DNA of 64,000 nt. Origin: Gnetum montanum. Its lineage: Eukaryota > Streptophyta > Gnetopsida > Gnetales > Gnetaceae. Below the pieces are notes generated by a model. The model saw only the letters and a program-made list of their open reading frames with translations, ran no database searches and had not been told where the DNA came from. Numbering within the stretch: the stretch's first letter is position 1; each line of letters starts with the position of its first letter. The stretch is from contig MNCI01013895.1 of the NCBI GenBank assembly GCA_015680685.1, forward strand, positions 352,162 to 416,161, written 5' to 3'. Shown piece by piece: positions 24,413 through 35,760 of this stretch. The position numbers and the translations under genes are program-made.

Positions 24413-25147
24413 TCATTCGGGTGTGTTAGCCTTAGGTGTTGCATTGGTTACTGTAGGTGTACCACCAATAAACTCTTCTTCCAAAACTTGCACCATGTCT
24501 ATGTCGTGGATAGTTGAAGAGGAAGTGTTGTCACCATGGATGATAACTTGACCACCTTCGTATGGAAGGTGGGTTTCTTGGTGGATGGGAGAGGAGATTG
24601 CCCTTAGTTGGGCTAGCCAAGGCATGCCTAGAATCATGTTGAAACCTAGCATCTCTTCTATGACAGTGAAATCTACACTAGTGGGAAATTTTTCTCCTGC
24701 CACAAAGGCTAAGTTGATTGTACCCCTGATTGTGACACGTGATCCATTAAAGGATTTTAGACATGTGGTTTTGGTTAGCTTGATTTCATCTGCCAGGCCT
24801 AGCTTGTCGATGATGGAGTATAGGACTATGTTTGTCACTGCACCATCATCAACATGTACCCTGTGAATGGTACATTTTCCAACACGAATGCTAATGGATA
24901 GTGGAGCTATAGTGACCTCCCCTCATACAGGGTTGACTTTGACTGCATCATCGCGAAAGTCTAAGGTTATTGAACCCGATTCTTGTGGTGTAGGGGGCAG
25001 GATTATTGCATGGATGGATGCCTCATTTGCAAGGATGTTTTCTGTAACAAGAATGAAGGCCAAGACCTGGGCCAATGCTTGGTAGTGAGTAGATGAGGTC
25101 ATGACCAGGTCGTACAAATTAAACGTTGTGTTCGTTTGCTTAAGCAT
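24413..25147 (-). pseudogene. element B protease
   Basis: Retropepsin-like sequence. The active-site run reads V-H-V-D-D-G-A-V-T-N-I-V at about 24865-24830, where other families have D-S-G or D-T-G; element C has D-D-G-A in the same place. It is followed by F-N-G-S-R-V-T-I-R-G and, near the end, L-G-F-N-M-I-L-G-M-P-W-L, the second conserved loop. The upstream part (25147-24923) ends in a stop and the frames are offset. Confidence 0.75.
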
Positions 25148-25499
25148 TTTTTTATCTGGGTTAGTGCAGCTACGAAGTCCTTGTCATTAGCCATTGGGTT
25201 AGCCTTAACTTCCTCCATGTGGTTTGAAAGACAGATCTCTCACATAGGGTACTTGGGCTTAGTTGGCTTCGCCTGCTTAGGGGTAGGGGCCCCAATGTTC
25301 ATTTGTGGTTTGCTGGTTGTGGCCCTTGCTTCGACCATGGGGGTTGCGAGGTGCTCGTTTTTCCTCTTGCATTGCCATTTGGTGGACTTACCTAGGTTGC
25401 TAGTGGGATCAACCCTTGAAGGAGGAGGGATCAAGATGTTGCCCACTGTTGGGCTTCAGGTAGGTGAGGGGCCACCACGTTGTGGCACCTTGATGACGA

Positions 25500-25625
25500 A
25501 AGGTTGCTTAGCAGTTTTTGTTGCTGCATCATGCCAGTTTAATGTCTTAGTGGACGAGTCATGCTAGTTTAACATCTTAGCGGACGAGTCATGCCAGTTT
25601 AATGTCTTAGTAGATGATTGTTGTC
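25500..25625 (-). repeat. three copies of the AGTTTAATGTCTTAGCGGAC-like motif between gag and protease of B
   Basis: About 34-bp units at 25534-25635 with the same core as the array at 23555-23930. It shows that the motif spreads within the element and is not confined to the 3' end. Confidence 0.7.
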
Positions 25626-25799
25626 AAACTTTGACCACAAAGGGTGTTGTGGGTGCCTGAGGTGGCACTTTGAGAACAGAGGGAGGCACCTTGCTTATGG
25701 AGGCTACAGGGATCCTTGCCTTGTTAGGAGGCACACGAATTACAAAAGGTTGTTGCACAGGTTTGGGCTTGCCACCTATGCTAATTGAGTTTATGACAT

Positions 25800-27707
25800 A
25801 GGAGGCATCGTCTATGTTTGATTAACTTGCCATGTCAATCACCAGTTGGCCTTGTTCTATCATTCCCTATAGGTCATCTTGCAAGGCACGATAGTTGTAT
25901 GTACAGTGACCAGCAATTTGATGGTAATGACAGTATTGGTCCAATTTAAAATGTTGTGGGATCGGGGGCTCATTTAGTACTGCTAATGTGGGGTCCCTTA
26001 GTAGTTCACAATACCTATCATGTTTTTGGCGGGTAATCATCGACACGTTTTGTGTTGGATTTTCTTGACTTTCAAGAGTTGCTCCAGTAGTTTAGAGGGT
26101 TGCATCGGTAGTGATGTATGCCTTGAGCAATCCTTGCACTGAAAGTTGGGCCTTGGAGTGGCGTCTGCTGATGTAGGTGAGTTGGCATCAAAGTTGGCAG
26201 TTTTGTTAGCTGGGGCTTTGGTTTGCTTAGTTGTTGGGCCCCAATTGGTTACTTTTGTGCTTGCGGCCACTGTCGCTACTATTGTGTTTTGCTTGTGAGC
26301 ATGTTGGTTTCTGTAGGCAACGTAAGCTGGGTCATTGCTTGATCGCGCCGCCTCTTCTATGTTTTTAATCTGTGTGAATGCTTGGCTCAAAGTACAAGCA
26401 CTCAAATAATAGAGTTTTGATTTAACGAAGTCATTCACGGTAGCCTTAAGGATGGTGAGCAAGTATGTTTTAGGGATGGGCTCATGGAGTTCATTCAGAG
26501 CTGCACTCCACCTTTGGATAAATTTTTGTACGGGCTCTTATGGCGCTTGTTTAATCTAAATCAAGCTATCCAGAGTGGCTTCATGTTTTAGTTTATATTT
26601 GAAACAGGTAATGAATTGATGTAAAAAATCCTCCAAAGAGGATATGGAGTTACGGGATAAGGCTCGGTACCAGTCTAAGGCTTTTCCCGTTAAGGACATA
26701 GCAAAAACTCGCAGAATTGCATGAGGCCAGGCTTGAAGCAGTAGACATTCTATTCGAAATGTTACTAGATGGGCATCTAGATCTCCCTTTCCATTGTACT
26801 TTGTTAGTTGAGGTAATGGGATTTCCTTTGGCAAGGTTAATGGTAGGACTAAAGAGTGGATTGGGTCATCTTGATAGAAGTCCAGCACCTTGAGTTCCTC
26901 AGTGTTTGCAGTTTTAAGGTACTTTATCTCTTCAATTAACAAGTGCATCATTTTCTTTGTGTCTGCCCACTCTTGGGCGGTAGGTAGACCAATGGGTTGA
27001 ATGAATTGCGATTGGTAGTAATTCAATTGTTGCATTGTTTGCGACAAGGGATACTATTGGATTATCGGTTGTTATGGTGAAGCAACATTCAGAGATGGGA
27101 TTAGATGGTGTGGTATGTTATAGAGAGTACAGTGGTGTTGCTAGATAGTTGGTGAAACCTATTGCCCAGCCATAGGCTGTGAGGTGACACACTGAACATG
27201 TTGCACTGAAGTAGTCAAAGGTGCCCCATGGGTTTGTACTTATGATATGTAATGGGTGGACATGAAAGCTGGTACTTCTTGTCGAGAAGTTGGTCCTCGA
27301 GTGTATGCAAATGAAGAAGGAAGCATAGTTTCTCCCAGGAAAGGTTGAAATAATGAGTTTATATGGGCATGAGGATTGACGGTATGGTATGAATCCCCAT
27401 GATCATATTGGGTGGAAAAGTCATCTTCCTCATCTCCACCCTGAGACTCTATGGTAGGTGGCTATAAGGCTTGACTCCTTACCATGAGAAGCTGAGATAT
27501 GAGTCGATGATGAGGCTCAGAAAGGGGGATTATGTCAAATGCTGAGGGAATGAACTCATGACCTCCCTTGTAAATGAGCTCATAATTTCGTTTTGCCTCT
27601 CTTTCCATGCAATCGATAGGTAAATTGGCTTGGATTTTCACACAAATGAAGTTATATTGTTCAGGTATGAGGATTGCGTAAGTAGGGTTGATCTAGGAAG
27701 ATTCCAT
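25800..27707 (-). pseudogene. element B gag
   Basis: Probable start at 27707 (M-E-S-S, then a stop that replaces a sense codon). The capsid block (27047-26556) has L-T-K-Y-N-G-K-G-D-L-D-A-H-L and S-L-T-G-K-A-L-D-W-Y, typical of retrotransposon gag. The next frame (26462-26037) gives K-S-K-L-Y-Y-L and a lysine/alanine-rich tail. A C-terminal run Y-H-Q-I-A-G-H-C-T-Y-N at about 25925-25890 is a decayed zinc knuckle. It aligns with C gag through its whole length. The frame is broken by several stops. One n lies further upstream at 27746. Confidence 0.82.
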
Positions 27708-28040
27708 GACAGCGTGTACAAGTTTAATGGCGTGTGTAGCGTGAGNGTAACTGGGAGCGTGTGTGGGTAGCAATGTGAGTGGCTGACAACGTGTGTAAGC
27801 AAGCTCAGCATGTGTGATAGGTCAGCATGAGCAAGCTCAGCGTGCATGACAAGTCAGCATGAGCAAGCTCAGCATGTGTGACAGGGCTCAGCATGAGCAA
27901 GCTGATTCGAGTTTCAGCATTTAGCAGTGTTAGTTGGGTCTTAGTTTTAGTGTTTGGCTTGCACAACATTTGAACAAATCTGCATGGCAGCGTTTGAACA
28001 GGTAGCGTGATTAACATTTCGACAAGATGATAAACAAGGT

Positions 28041-28060
28041 AGGCCCTCCTTCTAGCACCA
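28041..28060 (-). other. primer binding site of element B
   Basis: In gene sense TGGTGCTAGAAGGAGGGCCT, six bases after the LTR end. Element C has the same site with TGGCGC at its start (52751-52770). The matching tRNA is not one I can name with confidence. Confidence 0.65.
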
Positions 28061-28066
28061 ATTTAC

Positions 28067-29621
28067 TATACTGACCTACATTGTCGGTGTAAGGCTGGAA
28101 GGGAAAACAAACACCGAAAGATCATTAGGCGAGCATAGCTGACCCTACCTTCACTGTGTGGGCAAGCTGGAAAGGAAAACAAAGGTAGAGTGTCTTGGAT
28201 GGTTTGCACGCAAATCAACTAAGGACTTTCCCAAACATAAGCTATGGCCTATGCTAGGGTTATTGTAAACTGATGTTCAAAATGTAAATGGCAATGCACG
28301 AAATGTAAACAGAAATGTATGCAGAACTAGTATTGCAAACAGAACGTAAACTGAATGTAAACAGAGTAAACAATATAATGGCTAGAAAAATGAACTGTAT
28401 TGTATTATTTAACAAGAATGTGCACTGGTCAAAGCGTAGCTATGCGTGTGGATGGCAGGTCAAGCTCTAAGCCCCAAGTGATGTGTGAAGTGCTCGGATG
28501 CTAGGAGTCAAGTGTGTTTGAGTGTCCTAGGCTACTGGTCGATGCTTCCCAAGCCGTCAACCCTTAAAATTGCCAATGTTTAAAAATTTCCAACCCCCAA
28601 TTTATGTGAATTGATAGGGTATCTATAGGGCTTAGCTAGGTTCGGGCACGGAATCCATGAATGGAATAAATGGTCGAGAGATGAGAGGAAAACGGATCAT
28701 GTGACACGTGTCCAATGGACAGCTGTGTGTGAGTTGGACGCACGTGGGCAAGCTACGCTCTTGACCAGGTGCATTGTATCTTATAAAATGTGTTGGTTTA
28801 CAATGAAAATGATGTACAACAAGAGAAAAGTCGATCCTGGCTTGCTTGACCATGGATTGACCGCTGCCGAATGTCGACTGGAGTGGTTTCGTGGCTATTT
28901 GAGGCATCTTTGCTTCATCAGGGATTCCAATGTGAGTTGATTTGGTCCTAGCATGTCCTTAGTATGCGTTTGGAGTGCTTTTGTCTGGGCATGAATAGTA
29001 CTCATGCTGATGAATAGTGTTCATGCTGATGAATAGTGTTCATGTTGATGAATAGTACTCACGCTGGTGAATAGTACTCATGTTGATGAATAGTACTCAT
29101 GTTGGGTGTGACCTCAGCATGCGTGACAACGTGCGTGAGGTAGAGTGGTGTAATGATTGAATGATTGTGATTGAAAAATTGAGCTTGAAAGTGCCTTGTT
29201 TTGACCATTTTTGTTAGGTCATGCTGCACTCACGCTGCCAGCGTGTCCATAGCATGAGCTGCAGCGTGACCACAAAAACTTGCAATCTTTGGACCTGAAA
29301 TGTGGAAGTTCTGGAAGCTAGGATTGGAGGTTGTTGACCCTGAACCCTGGGAGTGATGTGCACCTTTGAATCATGTCATTTTGATTCAGTTTTGAGGCTA
29401 TTAGAGTTGGTTACGCTGAACTCACGCTGCCAGCATGTGTGTAGCATGAGTGCAGCGTGTGCTGCAGTGTGCATGTGAAAAATGTGTAAAATTTCCAATG
29501 TCAGTGCCCAAGACAAGCCAGTGTGAGTGTCATGCCTTAGTCAAATTTTGCCTCCCGAATGGTTGAAAGGGCTTGAGCCATTCTTGTTTCAAAGTGTTAG
29601 GCTGAAATTAATGGTGTTTCA
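28067..29621 (-). repeat. element B 5' LTR (1555 bp)
   Basis: Matches the LTR at 20740-22347 in order. Gene-sense start TGAAACACC at 29621. It carries the TGAATAGT array at about 28985-29105. Confidence 0.9.
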
Positions 29622-29626
29622 GTACT

Positions 29627-30525
29627 TTCTATGGTGTCTATGATGCCTATGTTGTTCCCTACTCTCCCTTCTTTCATGATGTGTCTCTTTGGAACGCCCT
29701 CATGCCCTTTCTCGACTATTTTGTCTATGATCACTGTTTTGCTTACCATTATCCTCATGGTCTTTCCCTTTGCGACTACGTTTAGATCCCAAAGGAGAGG
29801 GGGAAGGAGATGATGAAGGTGAAGAGGAAGGAGGATTGGCACCATGATGGCACCTATCACTTTCTCTTTGATGGTCTTAGCCTCGATCATGGCTACGATC
29901 CAAATGTCTGTCAATGTCACGTGTTCATATTCCTTTTTCAAATCCTTTGTGTCTGTTGGTATCAAAACCTAGGTTATGAATAGTTGAGTGAAGATTCTGA
30001 TACACAACTCCTTGACCAAATTCAATGAGAGGAACATCATTTTGTGAAAAACCTCCCAAGGTAGGTTCACCACCCTCATTTTCACTTAGGACATATGGGA
30101 CATCCTGAGATCATTTTCACTTAGGACATATGGGACATCCTGAGATCATTTTCCCTTCATAGATTTGTAATGTCTCTCCTATTGTAGGTCCCTTTGGCAT
30201 TGTGCCTCCATGGGTTGATAATCCCTTTTGTTCATGGACAACGCACTTCGATTGTAACTAATGCATACCAATTTGTGTAAGAGCACGAAGAAGCATGTTT
30301 GGGATTGAGCAATCGAGAGTTAACACTATGTTACCTTCTAAATCACGCCAACACAGTTGTTCATCCTAGTGGAGGATAAAGTTAAAGTCTACTATATACT
30401 CATCAGGATGAACGTATACCAAGCGAAAGTATTAGAGCATTGGCGGATCATCATGTGTACTTTGCCTCCAATTGTTCATTGTGTCAAACCTAGTTGGTGA
30501 AGCACTCTCATGAAAAGAAGGAGAC
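29627..30525 (-). pseudogene. element A gag, N-terminal part
   Basis: The probable start at 30525 reads M-S-P-S-F-H-E-S-A-S-P-T-R-F-D. Further on it has D-F-N-F-I-L-H and W-R-D-L-E-G-N-I-V-L, which align with D gag (D-F-T-F-I-F-H, W-R-D-I-Q-G-N-I-V-L) near its start. It then becomes a charged, repeat-rich linker. There are several stops. It is separated from the rest of gag by element B. Confidence 0.72.
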
Positions 30526-30644
30526 ATGATTAATTATTCAATGTGCAATACTCTTTTTCAATGATTTTAGGATAACTAACCCTAAGGGTGTTTTCCAACG
30601 ATGGAAAGATTTCCTAAAGTCTAATCAGCGCACAAACAACAAAA

Positions 30645-30662
30645 TCCCCAGCAATGGTGCCA
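30645..30662 (-). other. primer binding site of element A (tRNA-Asp type)
   Basis: In gene sense TGGCACCATTGCTGGGGA, starting two bases after the LTR end. It differs from the common plant site TGGCGCCGTTGCCGGGGA at three positions, all transitions. That site is complementary to the 3' end of tRNA-Asp and is typical of Athila elements. Confidence 0.8.
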
Positions 30663-30663
30663 A

Positions 30664-31493
30664 TGAGTGGCAAGGTATCCCTATGCCCAACCATAAGAAT
30701 ATGAGCATTCATGTACAATCCAGCTGAACTCCAAGGATTAAGTGCTTATGCCCTTACACAAAACAATGATGGGTTATGCAATCGTTATCTTCCCAAGCTT
30801 ACTTGTAAGGCACAATTGTATGGTTAAGTAAACTTGAGGTATATGATTTTTATGCTTTTTATGTTTTATGTTCCTAGTGCTTAAAATGGAGAAATGAAAT
30901 AATTGAGTAACTAATTTAATTTAACTAATCAACTATGCTCTAACTAGTCCTAACACCAACATCTGTTCCCACTTGCCGAACACATCCTGAACTAGTGTAA
31001 CACTACTGGGATTACCAAATGCTAGTCGTTACTGGGTTACCAAGTATTCCACGTATGCTCAAAATAGTCATGTTGAGTATGCTTACTTGTTGAAAATTAA
31101 TAATTCTATAAAAAAACATCAATTAACTAATGAAAGAATTAAATAACTCTAAATAACATTAAATACAATAAATAAGCTATTCTGAATGTTGCAAGGTTTA
31201 TCATAAAGTTCGTCTTTATTTCTAGACACAAGGTGTGCTCAGGTACACAATGCTCGAATAAAGATCTATTCACATTATGACTCCTGCTGCAGACACTTAG
31301 AAATAATTCTAAGTCTGGAAAGGGAAAACTGCAAGAGTTCGGCTAAGGGACTAAGAAACTAACTGCAAAATCAAGTGCCCTTGTCTCTTATTTATAGGTA
31401 ACGAGACAAGTTCTAATATCGCATGTTCTATATCACTTTGACATCTCCGATATCACATATCTGATATCAAGGGTTCAATATCATGACTCATTA
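30664..31493 (-). repeat. element A 5' LTR (830 bp)
   Basis: Continuous copy of the interrupted LTR at 11739-13460. Gene-sense start TAATGAGTCATG at 31493 (normal TGATGAGTCA with a change), end CCACTCA at 30664. TATA-like TATAAATAAG in gene sense at about 31386-31396. It is followed by the ATCTT target copy. Confidence 0.9.
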
Positions 31494-32121
31494 ATCTTGT
31501 ACTTGGACACAAGTGTCAATGGAAATAAAGATTGATATTACTTTCCACCATTCCAGCATCTACTTAGTTTCTTTATTGTTTACTTAGCATAATGTTTACT
31601 GTTTACACTTAGAATAAGTTTCTTACTGTTTCCTTAATTACTGTTTACTTTCCCATAAACTTTGCTATTACTTCCATTAAGTGGAATGAGTACGACTGAT
31701 CTTAAGCACTTAAGTGTAATTGCTTAGTAACCTAGTAGTATTATCATTTGGTATGCCCAATAGCTAAGTACTTAGTAATCCCACTAGTAGTTGCACAAAG
31801 TCCAAGGAGTGAATGGAAGGTTAGGATAGGATGCTCATCACCATAGGCTAGCGTAGATTCATTTACTACAACTTAGAATTATTTTTCACTCTTTACAATG
31901 AATGCTAGGAGAATGGCCCTACAACATCAACATATCATATGCCTCACTGAGAGCTAAACCATACACATCAATTATACTAGCTCCATGTGGGAAGACAACG
32001 ATCACAAACTTTAACCAACTACTAGCATATTCACATTGCTTTTTGCATGGATTACGATCAGGATACACGTGAACACTCATATCTTGTATGGTTGGATGTT
32101 GGATTACTCCACTGCTAATCA
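31494..32121 (+). repeat. element D 5' LTR, second part (R-U5)
   Basis: Continues the LTR broken at 11738 and ends GCTAATCA at 32121. Its block at 31920-32050 recurs at 63853-63980, which is the second half of D's 3' LTR. Together with 11489-11738 it makes an LTR of about 873 bp, close to the 883-bp solo LTR. Confidence 0.85.
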
Positions 32122-32122
32122 T

Positions 32123-32140
32123 TGGCACTATTGCTAGGAA
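32123..32140 (+). other. primer binding site of element D (tRNA-Asp type)
   Basis: TGGCACTATTGCTAGGAA, two bases after the LTR end. It is a decayed form of the same tRNA-Asp-type site as in element A. Confidence 0.7.
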
Positions 32141-32257
32141 CAAGTCAATGTATGCTAAGTAATTAATTTCTCAAAGTTTTTTGTACTTGAAATACAAAGT
32201 TTAACATTCATAACCCTAAGGAAAGCACACATAAAATAAACATCTAAAGAATATAAC

Positions 32258-34850
32258 ATGGCTTCAAACAAAAATACCACATCACCTGCCAAGGAACCAA
32301 GGAGAAGCAGTGATAGAATTCAAGGAGAGAACTGGAGTATGCTGATGCAGACAAGGATCTCATATGCTTATCATGATCCTTACTATCTTGATTTTACATT
32401 CATCTTTCATCAAGAATAGCAACTTAGGTGGAGAGATATACAAGGCAACATTGTTCTACCACCAAAACATTTAGCACCCACTATGTTTCAAACTACTCTT
32501 AAGGGGATGAAACTAAGTGAAGTAATTGGAGGATGTCATGAAACCAAATACATGACCCATCCATATGAACCTACAGATGAGTAGCTAAGGAAGGACAATG
32601 CCATGGAGTCAAGACATGAAAAAGACAAAGGAAAGATAATTAATTCTACTATTATCTTGGAGGAGCTTGATGGAAATGCATTCATTGCTGAACAACTCCA
32701 CCACAATCATGAGTTTTAGTCACAAACACCTATCATTCGACTAGATGAACCTATCAAGAATAAACCACACTCTAAACTAGCAAAAAAGCTTAGGCATGAG
32801 GCAAAAGACTCAAGGCACAAGCAAGACTCAAGGCTAAGAGTTCCTGCCAAATCCCACAGAGATGCACAATAGAGTCATCATGGGAGGACAAGCTAGCACA
32901 ATTCTTCTACTATCTCATTTACATCCTCACAATAATCAGAAGACTTTGACAGAAGAAGGCAAACATACAAGGACCATGACAATGAATAGAAGAGAACTCA
33001 TGATTACCATGACCATTATTCAGGACACTCTGATTCAGAAGATGACAAATATGAGTAATGTAGACGAAGGGATCATAAAAACCATGAGAGGGATGAGCAC
33101 AAAAGGGGGTACTACTACAATAGAGTGCTCAAACCTGATCGAGATGATGAACCCCTGATGACAACTCACAGTATGATCAACATACAAGAAGTTATTCACA
33201 TCCCAACTAAGCATGTGAGGAACAGCTGAATCAAATAGCTAGACATGAATAACATGCCAAGATTTGAAAGTGGTTATAATGTTGATCTGCAACATCATTT
33301 ACAAGCTTTACATGATTCCTGCATCCTAAAAAAAATCAAAAGTGATTGGCAAAAGTTAAATTTATTTTTCGGAACACTTGTGAAGGAGGCTAAGAGCTGG
33401 TACAAGTCACTAAAACCTAAATCAATTAAACATTGGAGTACCATGCTTAAACTCTTCAATGATAAATATCAAACTTATTCACAAGTGTCTAACCTAAGAA
33501 AACAAATCCAAGGATGGAAGCAAGGGACTTATGAGACCCTTGATGCAGCAATGGGTAGATACTATTCACTATTACACAGATGCCCAGGTCATGGATTTTC
33601 ATCAAGGAAACAGCTTAAGAACATTATTGACGGGCTCCAGAGCAAAACTAGAGAGAATCTTGGGGTTTATGCCCAAGGAAAATTATTAGAACTAACTGTC
33701 CATCATATTCAAAAACTAATTGACCAAGTGGCAAAGGAAGAAGGTAAGCTAAGAACAAGGGAATCAACTAAAGAGTATAACAAGGACTCATCAATTTGAA
33801 AGAGAGATGTGCAGCTATGCGAGAAGCAAGAGGATGAAACCTTGGAAGATGTTATTCAGCAAAAGACTCTACCTATTTAGAAATCAGTCAATGATATAGT
33901 GGGTAAGGTAGAGAAAGTCTAGGATTTAGTGGATGAAAAACTTGCTACAGCCCTAAAGAATGTGAAAGAAAAGACTAAACAAGGACTTAATAGGGGCAAG
34001 GAAAGCAAGAAGAAAAGAGATTATGGATGAGAAAGTTATAAGCACAAAGAAAAAGTTGCTACCATTGAAGGGCATATTGACTCTAGTTCAGAGGAAGAGG
34101 AAGGATGCAATGTGTGCTAGTATGAACATCCTAAGGGATGTTGTTCTATTATGGTCCACGTACAACAATCTAGGGCATATGCACTCAATTTGAGCTTTGT
34201 TAAAAAGAAGATCCCCAGAAGACTTCCTTATCCTCAAGGTAATCTTAGGTAATCCTTCCAATCAACATATTCCTGAGGTGAAGCCTACCCTCAACCACAT
34301 GAGCAATATTAGCAATAGTGGCAGCAACCGTAGACATGGGCAATGCCATCACCAAGGCAACAATATCCATACAGACAACCAAACCCTTATGGATATTACG
34401 TTCAGCATCCAATATCTCCAAGAAACATATTAGTCCAAACTTCTTCTCCTTATTATCCACTAGAATACTATAGACCTACTACTCCAAAGATGGATCATAG
34501 TCCTTATGCACATTCACTAGTAGTTAGCCCATCAAATCCTTCTTCAAATCCTTTGCCACTAGTTCCACCATCCACTATGCAAGGGGAATTGCTGTCACAA
34601 CCACAACAAAGGAAAGCTATAAAGGTTGTGAACATTCAGATGGAGAATCCTACTAGCAACACTAAGGTCCAAACTAAGAAACATCCTTTCTTTAAGATAA
34701 GTCCTGAAAAGGCTAGTAGAATTAAAGCTTCATTGAGACTTACTCCCCCTACCATAGATTCTCTCACTACCAACAAGCTTCCATCATCATCCAATCCAAA
34801 CATGCAAATTGTCATGCTCATAGAAATAGTCATAGACTAGATAAAGGTAA
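32258..34850 (+). pseudogene. element D gag
   Basis: Start M-A-S-N-K-N-T-T at 32258. The N-terminal block has D-F-T-F-I-F-H and W-R-D-I-Q-G-N-I-V-L. The capsid block (33245-33799) has W-Y-K-S-L-K-P-K-S-I-K-H-W and L-F-N-D-K-Y-Q-T-Y, with L-H-R-C-P-G-H-G. A lysine/glutamate-rich coiled linker follows, then at about 34108-34145 a zinc-knuckle-like C-N-V-C-stop-Y-E-H-P-K-G-C. The tail (34343-34840) is rich in proline and serine. Comparison with A shows that stops replace Gln (L-P-I-Q-K to L-P-I-stop-K near 33870) and Trp. At least eight TAG stops and few of other kinds are seen. Confidence 0.85.
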
Positions 34851-35760
34851 GGCTACTCCCTAAGAATACAATTGATCTAGGAATTTCTTTGATTTATCTA
34901 CAAGTAGTTGGAAATCTACCATGCAAATCTCTATTAGACTTAGGTTTTGGGGTAAATTTGATCTCTTACAAAACATATCAAGCATAGAACCTACCACCAT
35001 TGAAAGAGTGCAATATCAGACTAGAGCTTGCAGATCAATCTATTGTCATACCTTTAGGACAAATTAAGGGCATAGTAACCACAGTCAATGGATGGTCTTA
35101 TCTAGCAGACTTTCTAGTAATCAATGTGAAAGATGCTAATAAGGAATTTCCAATCATCATGGGGAGGGCATGGCTTAGCATAATCAATGCTAAGTTAAGT
35201 ATGAGGGATCTATTTATTGAGATCTCTAAGAAAGACATGCACAAAGCCATACACAAGCAACAAATTCTATGCATTTCTACTGAAAGTAAAGGGTGCAAAC
35301 ATGGACTAACCCTTCAAAATATGAACACAATTACCATGCTAGTCCACATCAATAGTGAACAACAAGTATGTGCAATAGTAAGAGCAAGGGCCACCAAACC
35401 AAAAGGCACCCTATGGTTAACAACTGAGAACCTTCAACTATCCAAAATATGCATGGAATAATCTGATCCACTTATTAACTACCATTTTAAGAAGATGACT
35501 CCAACTAAGGATCCAAAAATGAAACTATTAGACAATAATCATACACCAATGGAAAAAGAAAATAAGAACTTAAATGATCAAGAATCCATTGCCATCAAAA
35601 TTACTTAGGATGACAACCGAAAAGTTAAATCACTAAAGATGGTAAGTGAACCACCTAGAGTGTATGATTTAGGAGATTTAGGAAGCATTTTCCGAACACT
35701 CACTCATGAGTTTAGGCATGGGGGAGATGCCCTATCACAATTTGGGTATTAATAAGTGCT
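34851..35760 (+). pseudogene. element D protease with altered active site
   Basis: Retropepsin-like. The active-site run reads S-L-L-D-L-G-F-G-V-N-L-I-S (about 34930-34970), where A has L-L-D-S-G-S-T-V-N-L-I-S; the D-S-G triad has become D-L-G. The second frame (35000-35461) has L-A-D-F-L-V-I-N-V, F-P-I-I-M-G-R-A-W-L-S and M-R-D-L-F-I-E-I-S, aligned with A protease. A short tail ends with stop at about 35752. After that there is no RT, so pol was lost here. Confidence 0.82.

Larger units (their letters stand above)
20740..29621 (-). mobile_element. element B: pol-less Tat/Ogre-like LTR retrotransposon
   Basis: 8.9 kb element inserted in the gag of A, flanked by ATACT (20735-20739) and GTACT (29622-29626), a 5-bp duplication with one mismatch. 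LTRs 20740-22347 and 28067-29621, primer site 28041-28060, gag 25800-27707, protease 24413-25147, polypurine tract 22348-22363. The roughly 2 kb between protease and 3' LTR hold no RT, RNase H or integrase. Gag and protease resemble those of element C, which could have supplied pol. Confidence 0.87.
11739..31493 (-). mobile_element. element A: Athila-like Ty3/gypsy retrotransposon
   Basis: A minus-strand element of 19.8 kb including nested insertions. It is flanked by the 5-bp target duplication ATCTT (11734-11738 and 31494-31498) and sits inside the 5' LTR of D. 5' LTR 30664-31493, primer site 30645-30662, gag (split by element B), protease, RT, RNase H, integrase, a long spacer, polypurine tract 13461-13472 and 3' LTR 11739-13460. 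The F-M-D-D RT motif, the tRNA-Asp-type primer site and the V-V-A-D-H-L-S run after RNase H fit the Athila lineage. Every gene has stops or frameshifts. Confidence 0.88.
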
